The notes under the pieces were generated by a model, which made no database searches, had not been told where the DNA came from, and was given only the letters and a program-made list of their open reading frames with translations. Positions 34,209 to 46,326 of a stretch of 64,000 nucleotides of DNA are shown one piece after another. Source of the DNA: Ophiodon elongatus (taxonomy: Eukaryota > Chordata > Actinopteri > Perciformes > Hexagrammidae); assembly GCA_016806645.1 (NCBI GenBank), contig JACSYO010000415.1, positions 5,887,001-5,951,000 on the forward strand, given 5' to 3'. Made by a program: the position numbers and the translations under genes. The stretch's first letter is position 1. Each line of letters starts with the position of its first letter.

Positions 34209-34435
34209 GTATGACAACATTCACCACTGTATTCCAAACCACAAGAGGTACAAGTAATATTTGGGGGAGGTTCTAGGAAAACAGTACACACAAAAAATCA
34301 GTTTCAAGTCTGATGTTTACGTGCGCAACACAAAAACACAAGAAAATACACATTGTCCTCTATCAGTGAAAAGACTTGATAGTTTTATTGGGAAATATGG
34401 ACTGAAGCAAGATGAAAGGCTTTGTTGAGAATGGC

Positions 34436-34441
34436 AATAAA
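34436..34441 (+). terminator. candidate poly(A) signal AATAAA
   Basis: First AATAAA after the stop codon, about 400 bp downstream, on the gene strand. No clear GT-rich downstream element was assessed, and alternative sites may be used. Confidence 0.3.
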
Positions 34442-37246
34442 TGACAGATATTCATGGAGGACGATAAAGAGTTGTTTTCATTAGAGATCAGTTTTGCCAT
34501 ACATTAAAATTATGATATCAAGTTCTCACCTTCATCCTGTTAATTTACACAAACTCCTGAATGGCCTCTGATGGCAGAAAATAATGTTACCTCAGACATG
34601 TTGTTGAGGCTCTAGTGTTTATCTTTGAGTCCTTAGTGGCAGGTTATGAGACAGGATCTTTTGAAAGCATGGTTCACAGGTACACATATGATAACCTGAA
34701 AGAATACTCACTCAGTATGTGCAGTCCTATTGTTGGTGGAAACCCATAGAGAGACAGAACTGTTCAGAAGTAAATAAATGTTTGTTGAATTTGTCATGTG
34801 AAATTAACTATATTGTTACACATAAGCAATTAATCATTGATGCAGAGATTGATTTGAGCAGAAGAACATTTTATGTCAAAATGATTTTTTTACGTTATTT
34901 AACTTTAATCAGTTCACAAAATTGATTGCCATAGATCTGGCCATTCAACAGAATTAGATACAGTACAATTTGGGCCAAATCTTGCTCACTCTGCTTTTTA
35001 GAAAGCACTAATCTTGCGTTCAATACAAAGTAAATTAGAGTGGTTTAAAAGGGACTATTAGGGGATCTTGCTAGAACAGTTTTTCCAACCATGCAGGGTA
35101 ATATGTATTCAAAGCAAATTGTAATTGGCACAGTCATGGCACTGTAATGTATTAGCTGGTTTTGCAAACCACGTCACCTTAAAGTATTGTTATCAACACT
35201 ATAATGTAAAACAATCATTGCATGAAAAGCATAAGAAAAAAAAACTTAAAACTTAAAACATAACACGTCTAAATGGATAATGACAGAAATATTGAGTATA
35301 TGGACCAATTTCAAAAGTTTGTGCTCAACTCTGATGAAATGGTAGTATGTCTGTACTTATGTGTATATATGCTTTTGTATATGCATATGTACAGACTGGG
35401 TTGGAAGGCATTGGATCAGGTATTTCTGTTCATATCTTTGTTTAATACATAATTGTAAGTCACAGATAACGGCTAAGAGACTGTGACCTTAAAACTAAAG
35501 TGCATTTTTGAGTGCATTCAATTGTGACATATCCATCAAACTTCGTGCTGGACTTTTGTGGCTACAGGACCATTGAATGTCCAAAGTACTTCTTAACACA
35601 TTTTTGACTAGTTACTTCTTTTTTTCAAGTGTGATCTAGAGGCTTTTTGGCAGGAAACTGATTGTTTTGCATTACAGGTGTTTATGAAAACTTAGCAATG
35701 GTTTGGTTTGAAGGTTATCTCAGACTTGAAAGTCACAAGCTTTTCCTATTTAACTACCTGGTGTGGACAGAGTCAATCCATACATGTAGTGTGTGAACAT
35801 GCTGAGAGATAATGTGGTGAATAGATAAAAGACAGATGATGATTTCGTGTGGTCATGTTGACTTTAATACCTATTGAATAAGTGTTTATCTTCAGCAAAT
35901 GTCATGCCGTAGGAAGATTTGAGGAGTCTATGAGCTGCTATCACCTGGGAGCCCAACTAACAGCAAACCTCTGTGAGGTTTATGAAGTCAATAAGTCAAG
36001 ACAAAAACAAAAAAAAACTTAAAAATCTTTGATTCAAGAAAACTCCAATCTGTATTACTTAGCATTGGTTTGGTAGAGATTCACTGTATAATTGTCTATG
36101 GATTCCCTTCTGCAACGTAGAGTATGTAGATAAGATCAGCAGGAGAAAATGTATTTTGCTAAATTTATACTGTTATAAATGAATTCTGTTCACAGTCAAA
36201 TATGTTATAGATGCTATTTATTTCATTAGAGAGGTCTCTTTAACCTACTTCCTTACATTACCCCAGTTCCACAGCCCCAAACCTTGTTTATTTATTTAAT
36301 AGAAATGCATTATATTATGGTATATCGGATTACTATCATCCAGATGGGAAAGTGTATGTAAATCTTCTTTTATGATGGCTAATATATTTCTTTATGGTGA
36401 ATATGAAATGGAACTAGAGCTTCTCCAAGAATTTAGGGGTCACTCTCTTAAAATAGGGATAATAGGGTTTATCTTGTGTAACTGGACCTTTACTGCTCTT
36501 GAAATCCCAATCAGGACGTGATCTAAAGTACGGCCATAGCTGATGCGTGGTTTTACAATATTACTGTTACCCTCATGTGTACTGTAGCTTCCCATGCAGG
36601 TGACTCAAAGCCTCTTGTATTTCACCTCTGTAATATGTGAAAATAATTGAAAATATCATCATAATCCAAATTAGTTGGAATTACGACAGGGTTTTCTGAT
36701 TTGGCTGATTCAGTCAGTTTGGTTGCTGAATATACGTAAACATCTTTTTTTACAAATTTATGTGAATAATAATGTCATTTTACACAAAATTGTATGAAAC
36801 GTGGGAGAAAAGTAATGCAAAATGTAAGCTACATAACCTGTGTTCCATTAGCAGTGTGTGATATGAGTTTTGATTTTCCAGCAGTCACAACGGTATGCCT
36901 TTTTATGTATACCTTTCTTTTGAGTTGCACAGCTTCCATCATTTGGCGGAAAACCTCTCAAACAATATGATAAATATGTTGGTGCCAACCAGGGTTTTCT
37001 TTGTGGACATGCAGAATTTCTATGAATATAGTTTTTGTAAGGTTTTGTAAAAAAAAAAGGGAAAAAAAGATAATTTGTTTTCCTAGTAACTGTATGTGTT
37101 AAGAGTACATTAGAATAACTGACATCTGAGTAAAACATGGGGAAATTCAACAAAATATTAAAGAAAAGCTAATGAATTATTTTCTTTTTAACGCATTGTG
37201 AATAATTCAATTGTACAGTTTGCTGTATGGGTTATATGAAGTTTTA

Positions 37247-37252
37247 AATAAA
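37247..37252 (+). terminator. candidate distal poly(A) signal AATAAA
   Basis: AATAAA within GTTTTAAATAAAAAATAC, about 3.2 kb after the stop. A neighbourhood of TGTA motifs upstream (TTGTACAGTTTGCTGTATGG) is the kind of context seen at used sites. Only suggestive. Confidence 0.35.
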
Positions 37253-37260
37253 AAATACAA

Positions 37261-39739
37261 ACTATATATCCTGTTAAGCTACTGATTGATTGGTGTTGTG
37301 TTACCATGCTCAAGACATGTCAAGACTAGGCTTAGACCTACTTCAGTATTACGATTTAGAAATTTGACATTAAGTAAAATATTGATTCCAACTCAATTTT
37401 AAAACCCAATATTTGTTATGCCGACTTTTCCACATTAGCGGCAGGATGAATATAATACTGTATATTAGATGATATATTAAATGACACCAATGTGGATCAC
37501 CAGTACCATGTAAGACGGAAGAAGGCATGGCTAATGAACATCCAAAGTACAATGAATAATTACAGAAAGCAAATGTATTGAAAAATAATTAAAACAAATG
37601 GAAAATCTGTTAATGATTATGGCTTATCCTTATTTCTAAGTGTACTTTGCTGCTATTCAGATATGAAAATATATTTTACTGAAATTAACTCATTTGCAAG
37701 TTGCAGATTTCATTTTCAAATTATTATTTCCTTTAAAGAAAACAAAGAATCCCACTCATTGTCCATCACTTGTACTCACTTTATTCATTGTATTTTTTCA
37801 TAAAGTGAGTACATGTGATGGAGAGCGTGTAGCATCAGGCTGGGTATATAAAGTAAAACACAGAGTATTGCAAAACTAGAAAGGGTGAGAGGAATAAACA
37901 TGTGTGCTTCAAATGGTGTTCATGCATGGGTGAATACGTGCTTTCAGGTAGCCAATCGACTGCAATAGGTAGAGATTAACCTTGCTGATGTTAGGATGGC
38001 AGACGTTACTGTTAAAAAAGCAGGGGGAACCCCAGGCCATGGCGTTAAGGAGCAGCAGGCGCATAATGAGCGATGGGCAGGGGCCTTGCGCCTAATGGGG
38101 AGATTTATTATCTCTCACTATCAATTAATCCCTTCGGACAGACCGGGGTCAGCAGGGGCGCATCAGGAGTATGTAAAAGAGAAAGAGGGAGGCTGTGGGA
38201 GGATGAGAGAGGCAGCCAGTTGAAGAGAGAGAGATGTGAAAGGACATGAGCGGTGGAGGAAGCAGGAGCAGAGGGCCGAAATGAAAAAAAAGATGGGGTG
38301 AGAATAGGAAAAAGGCAAGGAGAATGAGGGAATGATTTGAAGATAATACCCACAAAGATTTGAGAGCTATACAGACACCGAGGGGAGAAGAACAAAGGGT
38401 TAATGGCAAAGTGAAGAGAGAGGTAATAAGATATGAGTCAGAAAAGACAATGCAGGAATGCAGAATTACATGAGATAGAAATAAAAGGGAGAGCTTATGA
38501 TGAGTGAAGCAACAGTAGATAAAGAGAGCCCAAGATCTATGGGAGACTCAGGGAACATAAAACAGAATATGGAAGACTGATACAACACTACGAGCTACTT
38601 TGTGCGCATGCTTTAAAGATTAGCTATATGTTCAAGAGATGGACTAGTGATGCAATAATGTAGATAATCTCTGGAAGTAGGTCAACGAGTATCGACTATT
38701 TTAAGAAATGAGCCTTTTTGAAAATAAACTACACAGTTACTAAATGGATTTTAATAAAAAATATTATTCCATTCAAAGGGAGATACATGTGGTGGTGCTA
38801 AATTATGTTAGAGTGGCTTTTAAGAAAGAGGACATTTTCCTTTTTTCATGATGGAAAGTCTACGTTTGATTTAATGTTAATGGGACTAATGGGCCTAATG
38901 TAGAACGATAAACTATTTATCTAGAGTGGTTTTACACGGTGTTATTCATGTTGTGAATAGCAGAGGCAATAAATGGCATAAGGACTTTGCAGTAGCTTTA
39001 CAGTTCTCAACATCATGTCCTCGGATGTATCCTCAAATATTTCACTGGACTTTACCAATGCACGGTAGGAGAAGGGCTGCATGGAGAAAACACAACCTAA
39101 AGCTGACCTCCATCGACTTTGACATTATGGAGACTGCTTCGGTCTGTTGCTCATGCACACTCGTGGTGTTTTTTCTCACTCTGATGGCACATGTCCAGAC
39201 CAGTGCTCTTTTTGATGACCTTGACAGGGCCGTCAGTGGGTGATGTTCTGCTTGACACTCCAGGGCGATGTGCCTTCGCTCAATGGCTGAGTATCATCAA
39301 CCCATTTGGGGGTGAATGAATGCCCGACCCATGCCATGCCCATCTCAGTGGTCCCACTGGGTGAGAGACCCATCTTACCTGAAGCTGCACCGGAGGATTG
39401 CCTTGATAGGAGAGCCAGTGTGCACTGAATCTTATTAGAGGCAATGTCATCATCCCAGAAAAATTCCCTCCAGGAAGTGCAGGATATGTAGCTGTAAAGG
39501 ATGCAGCGGAATAAAAATAGTTTTGGAAAAAATGAAGACAGATATCACCTTTGAACGGGAGACAAGAGGTTATCGCAAACCAGGGCATGGAAAGTTAAAG
39601 TTCGAATCCTTTGATATTTTTATGTAATCAAACTCCACTTATGATAGAATGTGTGGTCAGCATTTTTCATAAATAGTGTGTTTTCAGATTCTGCAATTAG
39701 TTCTCTATACAGTAGATTTGATTGGTAGTGGCGGAGTCA
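37261..39739. other. non-coding stretch, purine-rich in the middle
   Basis: No gene recognised. A relatively GC-rich block lies at about 38000-38170. From about 38170 to 38570 the + strand is strongly purine-rich (many GAGA and AGGAG runs). An open frame at 38926-39243 (105 codons) has no features I can name. Confidence 0.5.
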
Positions 39740-39878
39740 TTTGTAAAGGAAATATTCGCACACTCGTCGCCACGATGCAAACATTATTAAATAATTTACC
39801 ATTTATTTAAATTATTTAGTAAATTATTCAATCTTTTTTGCATTGTTGCTTCGAGTGTGAATATTTTCCTTTATACTT
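39740..39878. repeat. long imperfect inverted repeat (foldback)
   Basis: The left arm is about 39740-39798 and the right arm about 39814-39878, around a short AT loop. Matching pieces are GGAAATATTCGCACACTCG against CGAGTGTGAATATTTTCC, GATGCAAA against TTTGCATTG, and ATAATTTAC against GTAAATTAT. The arms are about 60 bp with scattered mismatches. It may be a small foldback transposon or a transcribed hairpin. Confidence 0.75.
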
Positions 39879-42800
39879 GTGCTTTCACCGTTGTCAGCAC
39901 CTCTCCAACACTGGTCTTCGTTCCCTCTCTCTCGCATATGGAGAGAAGGAATGGCAGAGTGGCACTGACAACGTATATCATATAAAAAACACTTTTGTGT
40001 CAGTGGATGATTTCAAATTTTTGCACGGGAGTAACGGAATAAAAAAGAACCACAGTGAGCGGTAAGATGAAGGCGACAAGCTGCACATCTCCAGCTCCTC
40101 AGCAAGGAAAAGTGTCGCTGACAATTATCGATCACGTGCAAGTGATGCAAGTCAAACGTCAAGATTGTATTGACTCCGATACATTTTCACTTTCATATGT
40201 GGGCAGTGTGCCAAAGAAGCTGGATTAGAAGACGATCAGAAGGTCGATAGCACTGCCCATCTCAATAACGTTAAAAATGATAAACAATTAACGAGTGTGT
40301 AATTACAGCACACCATAATGCTGTAATGAAGTAGTACCACAGAGGGAATACTCATGCATATTCTACCTTCCATAATGAGCTTGGCATTAGGCTACATGTA
40401 TCGTGTTTGTACAGGGAGGCACCATATGGCGGAATGTCTGAATGAGAGAAAAACATTGTTTATTCCAGATCCTGTCTCTTTTATTGTAAATCACCGACAC
40501 CACCAGTATCAGAGCTCTATCCACACACCATCATGTTGAATTATCCATTTGACTTCAGGTGAAATAGCCTGATAGAGACATTGCCCATGAAATGCCTTCG
40601 TGACTTGCTCTTTCTGTTCTCTGTCTTTGACCCTGGTAATGACTGGAATAGAGGCTTTTCATGAATATAAATATAGAACTATATGAAAGGCAATTTTCTC
40701 CAGTGTACATAAAATAACACCCTTGAACATTTAATGTGAAGTAGTGTTTGTCAAGAAGGTACTGTGCTTTTGCACTTTAACATTGCTTTATGCACTCAGG
40801 GGCACAACACTTCATTTACGTAAATCGCTCGGTCCTCTCGAGAGCATGTCACATGTCAATGAAGCCAAAGCAAACTGTGCTTACACTCATTATTAAGCTA
40901 AAAGTTAGAATGCACATGAAGCAATAATTACATGTTTAAATACACAATGGTTTGTGCCAGCATCTGAGACCTTCCCAATAATTATGCAGCAGACAAAACA
41001 CATGCAGTCAGTTGCAGTACTGAGGGCAAAAACACCTTGTTCAAAGGAGGTGTCAGGGAATGATAAGACTCATTCAAGCTGACAGGCAGGCCACAAGTAC
41101 ACAAAGCATATCCCGGTACAACCGTAATGTGTAAAGGGCATCTCATTAACAAACAGCTCACTGAACCTTAACGTGGCTAGGTTAAATCAGAAAACGTTGC
41201 TGAAGCTATTAAGCTGGACAGTGTGATGGAGGAATGGAAAAATCCGGCATTGGCTTTCTACTGCAACATGCTGATGAGCAAGTATGTGATGTGGGCAATA
41301 TAACTCCATCTGATGGTAGCAATAGTTGTGGTGCTGTATTGATTGTTTCATTCCATCATTACAAATAAAATATGATTTCAATGCTCTTCTTGCTTACTAT
41401 ATGTATCATTAAATTACCTTTGCAAATGGATATTTCATCTATTGTCATGTAGATGTTATAATACATTAAATTCCCTTTTCAGTGCTTAATGTTCGGTAAA
41501 ACTGAGCATAAACATAATCAATTAATTATTGTATTAATATTTTAATAAAAATGATTATACAAAAGAGTAATAAGTTATTCAACCAAATAAATACTGTCTG
41601 TCTCCAGATGGCTTCAGTAAAGTAAGACTCCAAAAGCCTTCATAACTCATAACACTCATTGTTTTCAGTTTTGCTCAGCCGTCACCAAAATAACAAGATT
41701 TCTTAAATGGTGCAGCTTTCAAATGATTTGCATCAAGATTGTGTGTCTCGACACATTCAGAAATTGTTGTGTTTTCTGCAACAAGAAGACTAAACATACC
41801 AGACAAAACAATGGATCACAAACCAACAGAGAGCCTTTGAGAAGAGCTGGATGAAATGCTAACGCTGTGTATGTTTCACTGAAATTACATGAGAAAATGC
41901 TCAATGTTATCCCGTAACCATATACCAAGATTCCTTGGAAAACTTCTAGCATCTTATTCAGTCCATGCATGTAAGAATTTCTGATTAGCCAACAGTTTTG
42001 CATTATTGCCACAGACAGGTGGACCTGCCTAAGTGGTTCTGGCTAGGTTTACATAAAATTATGGCCACAGAGTATGTTTTTTTAAGGTTTGGTTTTGGTA
42101 GGTCTCTCTCATCATCAAAGACAAACTCCAAACCTCTTTCCAAGCTTCTACCTGAGGAGATACTGTCAGTGTTTTATCCCAAGGATGTGTGCAGCCTACA
42201 GCAAGGCTGTTTGATGTTGGCTCAGAACCAGACTTCATTCGGTTCCAGAGGGGGATGAAGTTCACCAGCAGATGATTTGCTATTCTCTATCAAACTCAAT
42301 CCCTACATTTCCATCCCTCAGCTTGGGATGCTGCCAATACATCCAGCATGTAAACTGCTCTAACATGTGAGAGTTGTTATGAGAAAAAAACATCAAGATT
42401 GTACAAAGGCAATGTTCACCATTTATGGTTTGACTTAGCTTTAACCATTATAGGTGAATGGGTTTGTGCTGGCTTCTGTGCACAGCGCTGTCAGTTATCG
42501 GCTTAAAGTACATTTTCAGAATTGGCTAACAGCAGCTACCCTGGCTCGGCATATTCACTATAATGACTTGATCAGTATGATACCTTTAATGGAGGCTTTC
42601 GTTTACTACAAGAGCATGAGGTCAATTTAGCATTACTATGGCAGAGAGGAAGTAATTATACCAGAAACTAAATGAAAGTATGTGTTTCGCTATTGTTTTT
42701 CTCCTTGGTAAAACATGAAAAATCTTTAGTGATGGAAGCCAGGGAGTCGCTTTTCTCTCTCTATAAGAGGACATTATATGGCCTGTCCACAGGGAAGGTG

Positions 42801-43240
42801 CTCGAGGGTGTCTGGCTGGCTGGGGGAAAGTTTATGGGCTGTGAAGGCCAATTTGAGCAGCCTGCAGAGTCCAAAACCGTCATGTCATGTTCTTCCCGCT
42901 ATCGTTCTGCAGTAGAATGTCGAAGAAAAAAAACAAAGCTCTTATAACCAAGGAAACAAAACTGCTGTTTAAAAGTATTTGACATTTTGAGCGGTAGTGG
43001 CATGGATTTGTGTAACGTAAAATGCTCATTAATATTAAACAAGGAAGTGACAGTTGGAGGGACTTGGCATACACTCTTGGCACCTCAAGCAGGATTGCAA
43101 GTGATGGCTGGGTGCTTTGTTTAACCCAATATGTGGTGGTTAAGTGAAAGAACAGCTGCTTTGGACCTCTAAGACCAAGGGTGCTGCTTGGCAGTGTCGA
43201 GATCATGTGGGCCAACTGCAAAAACCTAGTATCAAGTGCA

Positions 43241-43287
43241 TTTTACATTTTATTTATTTTGGATTTATTTATTTTATTTATTTATGA
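43241..43287. repeat. (ATTT)n low-complexity tract
   Basis: TTTATTTATTT-type units repeated imperfectly. Confidence 0.85.
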
Positions 43288-45233
43288 TTCTTCTTCTAAA
43301 TTATATTCTGATACATGTTCATTCGGAGTTGGTTTCAAGTCTTTTGGATCTAGTGTAGTATATCTTGTCAGGGTTTCCCTTCATTCAGACAGTAAACTAA
43401 CATCACCTTATGCCACACTATTAATATGCAGTAACAAACCAAGCCGCACACTGTAGCCATAAAGTGCATGATTAAAACGTGTCCTGCTTTCAGTATTTAT
43501 GGCAGATGACTTTTGTTGTGCTAGACTGGTTTTAATATCCACACAAAGCAACAAAAATGTTAATGTGTAGCGACTGAAAATAACAATTTATGTCCTCCAT
43601 TGTGTTTTATTTTTGTGGCTCTGTGATGTCTGTGTTTACGGGTAAGGCCAAATGTAAAGTCATATTTAATTACAGAGCATTATTGCTCAATGAGGCTTTG
43701 TTAATGCAAGCTAGTGTCCCTGATATAAAAGATAAAGAGACAGCACCTGTAGCATAAATGGGACAGTGTATTCCCTTTTTTATTCGGTGACAAGGAATAA
43801 CGGACTAATTCAATTTATGGGTGCCTTTACAGCAGTGAATTTTAAGGTATAATGATTAATGTATAAGTCTTGTTGATTAAATTAGATGAAATACTACAAC
43901 TTGTTGATATTGTTGATTTGTTAACTGAAGGCAATCAAAATGCATGTGGGTCAGGAAAGGGCCCTGGAAAGCTTCTTACTGGAACTCCTCCAACCACTTA
44001 AGTCATACTTTGCAGTAAAAAGCCTGCAGGTGTGAGAGAAGATTTGGGACACCCACAACAATTCCACAGCATCGCCGTTGACTTCCCCGACTAAAAGACC
44101 GTTAGGAGATGCTGTTTGGCATGAAGCGAGAGGCATGGGCTTCGTTGGCGGTTTGTGGCATTGCATATGGGAAGTCCTTCAAAGTCAGCCGTCGTGCCGC
44201 AGGCAGCATTCTAATGAGGTCATCAATAACCTGCAACAGCTGCTCAGAGAGAGAGACCTCATCTGTTAAGCTCTAGCCACCAGTGACTCTGCTGTAACTG
44301 AACAAACCGCTCCAAAATAATGAGCGGTATTCTGTGGAACATACAGCACCACCCCAGAACCATTAATTGGTGGAACTGCAGTACATTTAAAAAGTGACAG
44401 CAGTGACAGTGAATGAAAAGGTTGCATGTAAATCCTTCAGGAACTGTCACTTTGTCCATTGTGATAGTTTGGTCGGAATAGCCTCTCGAAATGAGGCAAC
44501 GGTAAACATGTCACCCACTACAAAGGATGCAGTCCCACTTCCGGCCAATCAGGAACAAGTAAACAACTTTGTAGCACTAAACAGTGCATTTAACAAATGA
44601 CAAAATTCAGCCTTCTTTGCTTTTAATTCTTTTCTCATTATTTTCAGCCACAAATCCATACACACATTTAAAAACATGGCAGAGCAAACATAATTAAGTT
44701 CATATTTTAAGAAACAACCTGCAGCATGTAAGGTATTGTGCATTAAAAGCATTGACATACGTCATTCCAGGATATTTAAAATCTGATTGGCAGCATCAGT
44801 AATAACGTTCATTACAGATGGATGGACACAGACAGACGGGAGGAAAGATAAACAAGGGCCAATCCACAACCTTTGCCATAATTCATCATTGGAAGGAAGA
44901 GTCTACCAGAACTGGTTGGTTTCTAGTGTCTCATTGCTAGCTACATGAAAAGGCCACAGTGACCTTCTGGTTTTAACTTTGGATGCAAAATTTGGATGAA
45001 TGACTTCTGATCCTCCATTTCCTACCCTCAGACATGTCACTTTCAAGCTTATTCTGGTCTCACCATGTTGTATATTATTGGTTTTCATCATCATTGCATG
45101 GTTGACCCCTTCTCTGGCTCACTGTTGGAGACACTACAAGCTCATCTATTTGTGTGATATTTGCGGCATGCCACATGTAAGCTGGAAGGCTTTTCTTACG
45201 CCTCTGTAGCTGTCAGAGCAAAGGGAGCAAGAT

Positions 45234-45278
45234 CTCTCTTCCTCTTCCTCTTCCTCTCTCTCTTTCTCTCTTTCTCTA
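45234..45278. repeat. (CTTCCT)n/(CT)n polypyrimidine tract
   Basis: CTCTTCCTCTTCCTCTTCCT followed by CT and TTTCTC units; pure pyrimidine on the + strand. Confidence 0.9.
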
Positions 45279-45850
45279 CTATGGATTTAGCCCACAGTTC
45301 ATTCTTGCTTGGATAAACCAACACTAAGACACAAAACAGGTGCAACTCTGCTTGCCAGCAACAAAATGTCTGCCAGCCTACTTAGAAATCCTTTCTAGGG
45401 AATACTGTTCAAGTTTTATGAATGTCTAGGTTGAACTTATAGTTGGAGTACACCCAGTGCAATTCATACGCCTGCCAGAAGTACAACTGCTGAGCCGCTG
45501 TAGGATTTTTATCCTTAAATAAGTCTGCACATAATTTACTTGTGAGAAATTGGAGAAGTGCCTGATATATGTGTTTGTGCGTCCTAATCCTTCAAGGTCT
45601 TCACAAGTAAATATTACGAAGTGTACATTTTCATCACAAATAAAACATTGATTTTAATTTATTGATAGTAAAAATGTGCAATTCTGTCCAATTCTGCTTC
45701 CCAATCAAGCTGGCATAAGGTTATTATCTCAGTATCAAATTGGTTGGTTAAAATATATTGGTAATAAAGTAATGGGTTTGAAATATTGTTTTGAAATTGT
45801 GCAATTTCACAGGGTAAAAGGCTGAAGAGGATCAGGTCATCTATGTATTA

Positions 45851-46326
45851 GGCGGCAACATTTGGTTGTGAAGCGTGAAACCAATGCTGAAGTGCCTTAA
45901 ATTTACATTTTTCTAGTAGCCAGCAGGGGGCGACTCCTCTGGTTGCAAAAAAAGTCTGATTGTATAGAAAAAAGTCTCTTAGACAATGACCCTACTTCTC
46001 AATAGATTTATTAACTCAGTAAACATTAGCATTTTTAGTTTATGTTCCTATTTTCAAGTCTTCTTCCGTACAGCATCATGTTAACTTAGTTAATGATGGT
46101 CATTTCGCGTGAAATAGACAATAATGCAGGGTTTGCTTTGGGATGCGGATCTTGTGATTGACAGGTCGCTACCATGGCATTGTTCTGTTGAGTTTTTGTG
46201 TCTCCTCGTTTTTGTCTTTTGAACTTAAAGCCTTTCACAGTGTGTTTTCAGTTCATGTAAGTTGTAACAATTTGGTCGCTTAGAAATGTCTTCTCCAGTC
46301 TTCGGTTGTACTTGGCTCCACCCTCT
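45851..46326 (+). repeat. dispersed repeat, copy 1 (CAGGGGGCGACTCCTCTGG family)
   Basis: Starts GGCGGCAACATTTGG, contains CAGCAGGGGGCGACTCCTCT and GGTTGCAAAAAAAGTCTGAT, then TTGTGATTGACAGGTCGCTA, and ends near TTGTACTTGGCTCCACCCTC. It aligns along its length with the copy at 50649-51217 in the same orientation, but lacks that copy's 3' end. I recognise the family as a common non-coding fish repeat. The open frames over it are chance. Confidence 0.88.

Larger units (their letters stand above)
34209..37260 (+). other. possible long 3' UTR or intergenic DNA
   Basis: AT-rich sequence with no credible coding frame and no recognised repeat. Mammalian GRIK3 has a multi-kilobase 3' UTR, so part or all of this could be transcribed. 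It ends near a second candidate poly(A) signal. Confidence 0.4.
39879..45850. other. intergenic, no gene recognised
   Basis: AT-rich single-copy-looking DNA. It includes an (ATTT)n-rich tract at 43241-43287 and a CT-rich tract at 45234-45278. No open frame has recognisable motifs. Confidence 0.5.

Noticed and set aside
38926..39243. 105-codon open frame, possible small membrane protein
   Set aside because: It has one hydrophobic stretch but no homology I can recall, no splice context and no conserved motif.
39595..39615. tRNA-like B-box (AGTTCGAATCC)
   Set aside because: No A-box at the right distance, no cloverleaf arms and no acceptor stem around it.
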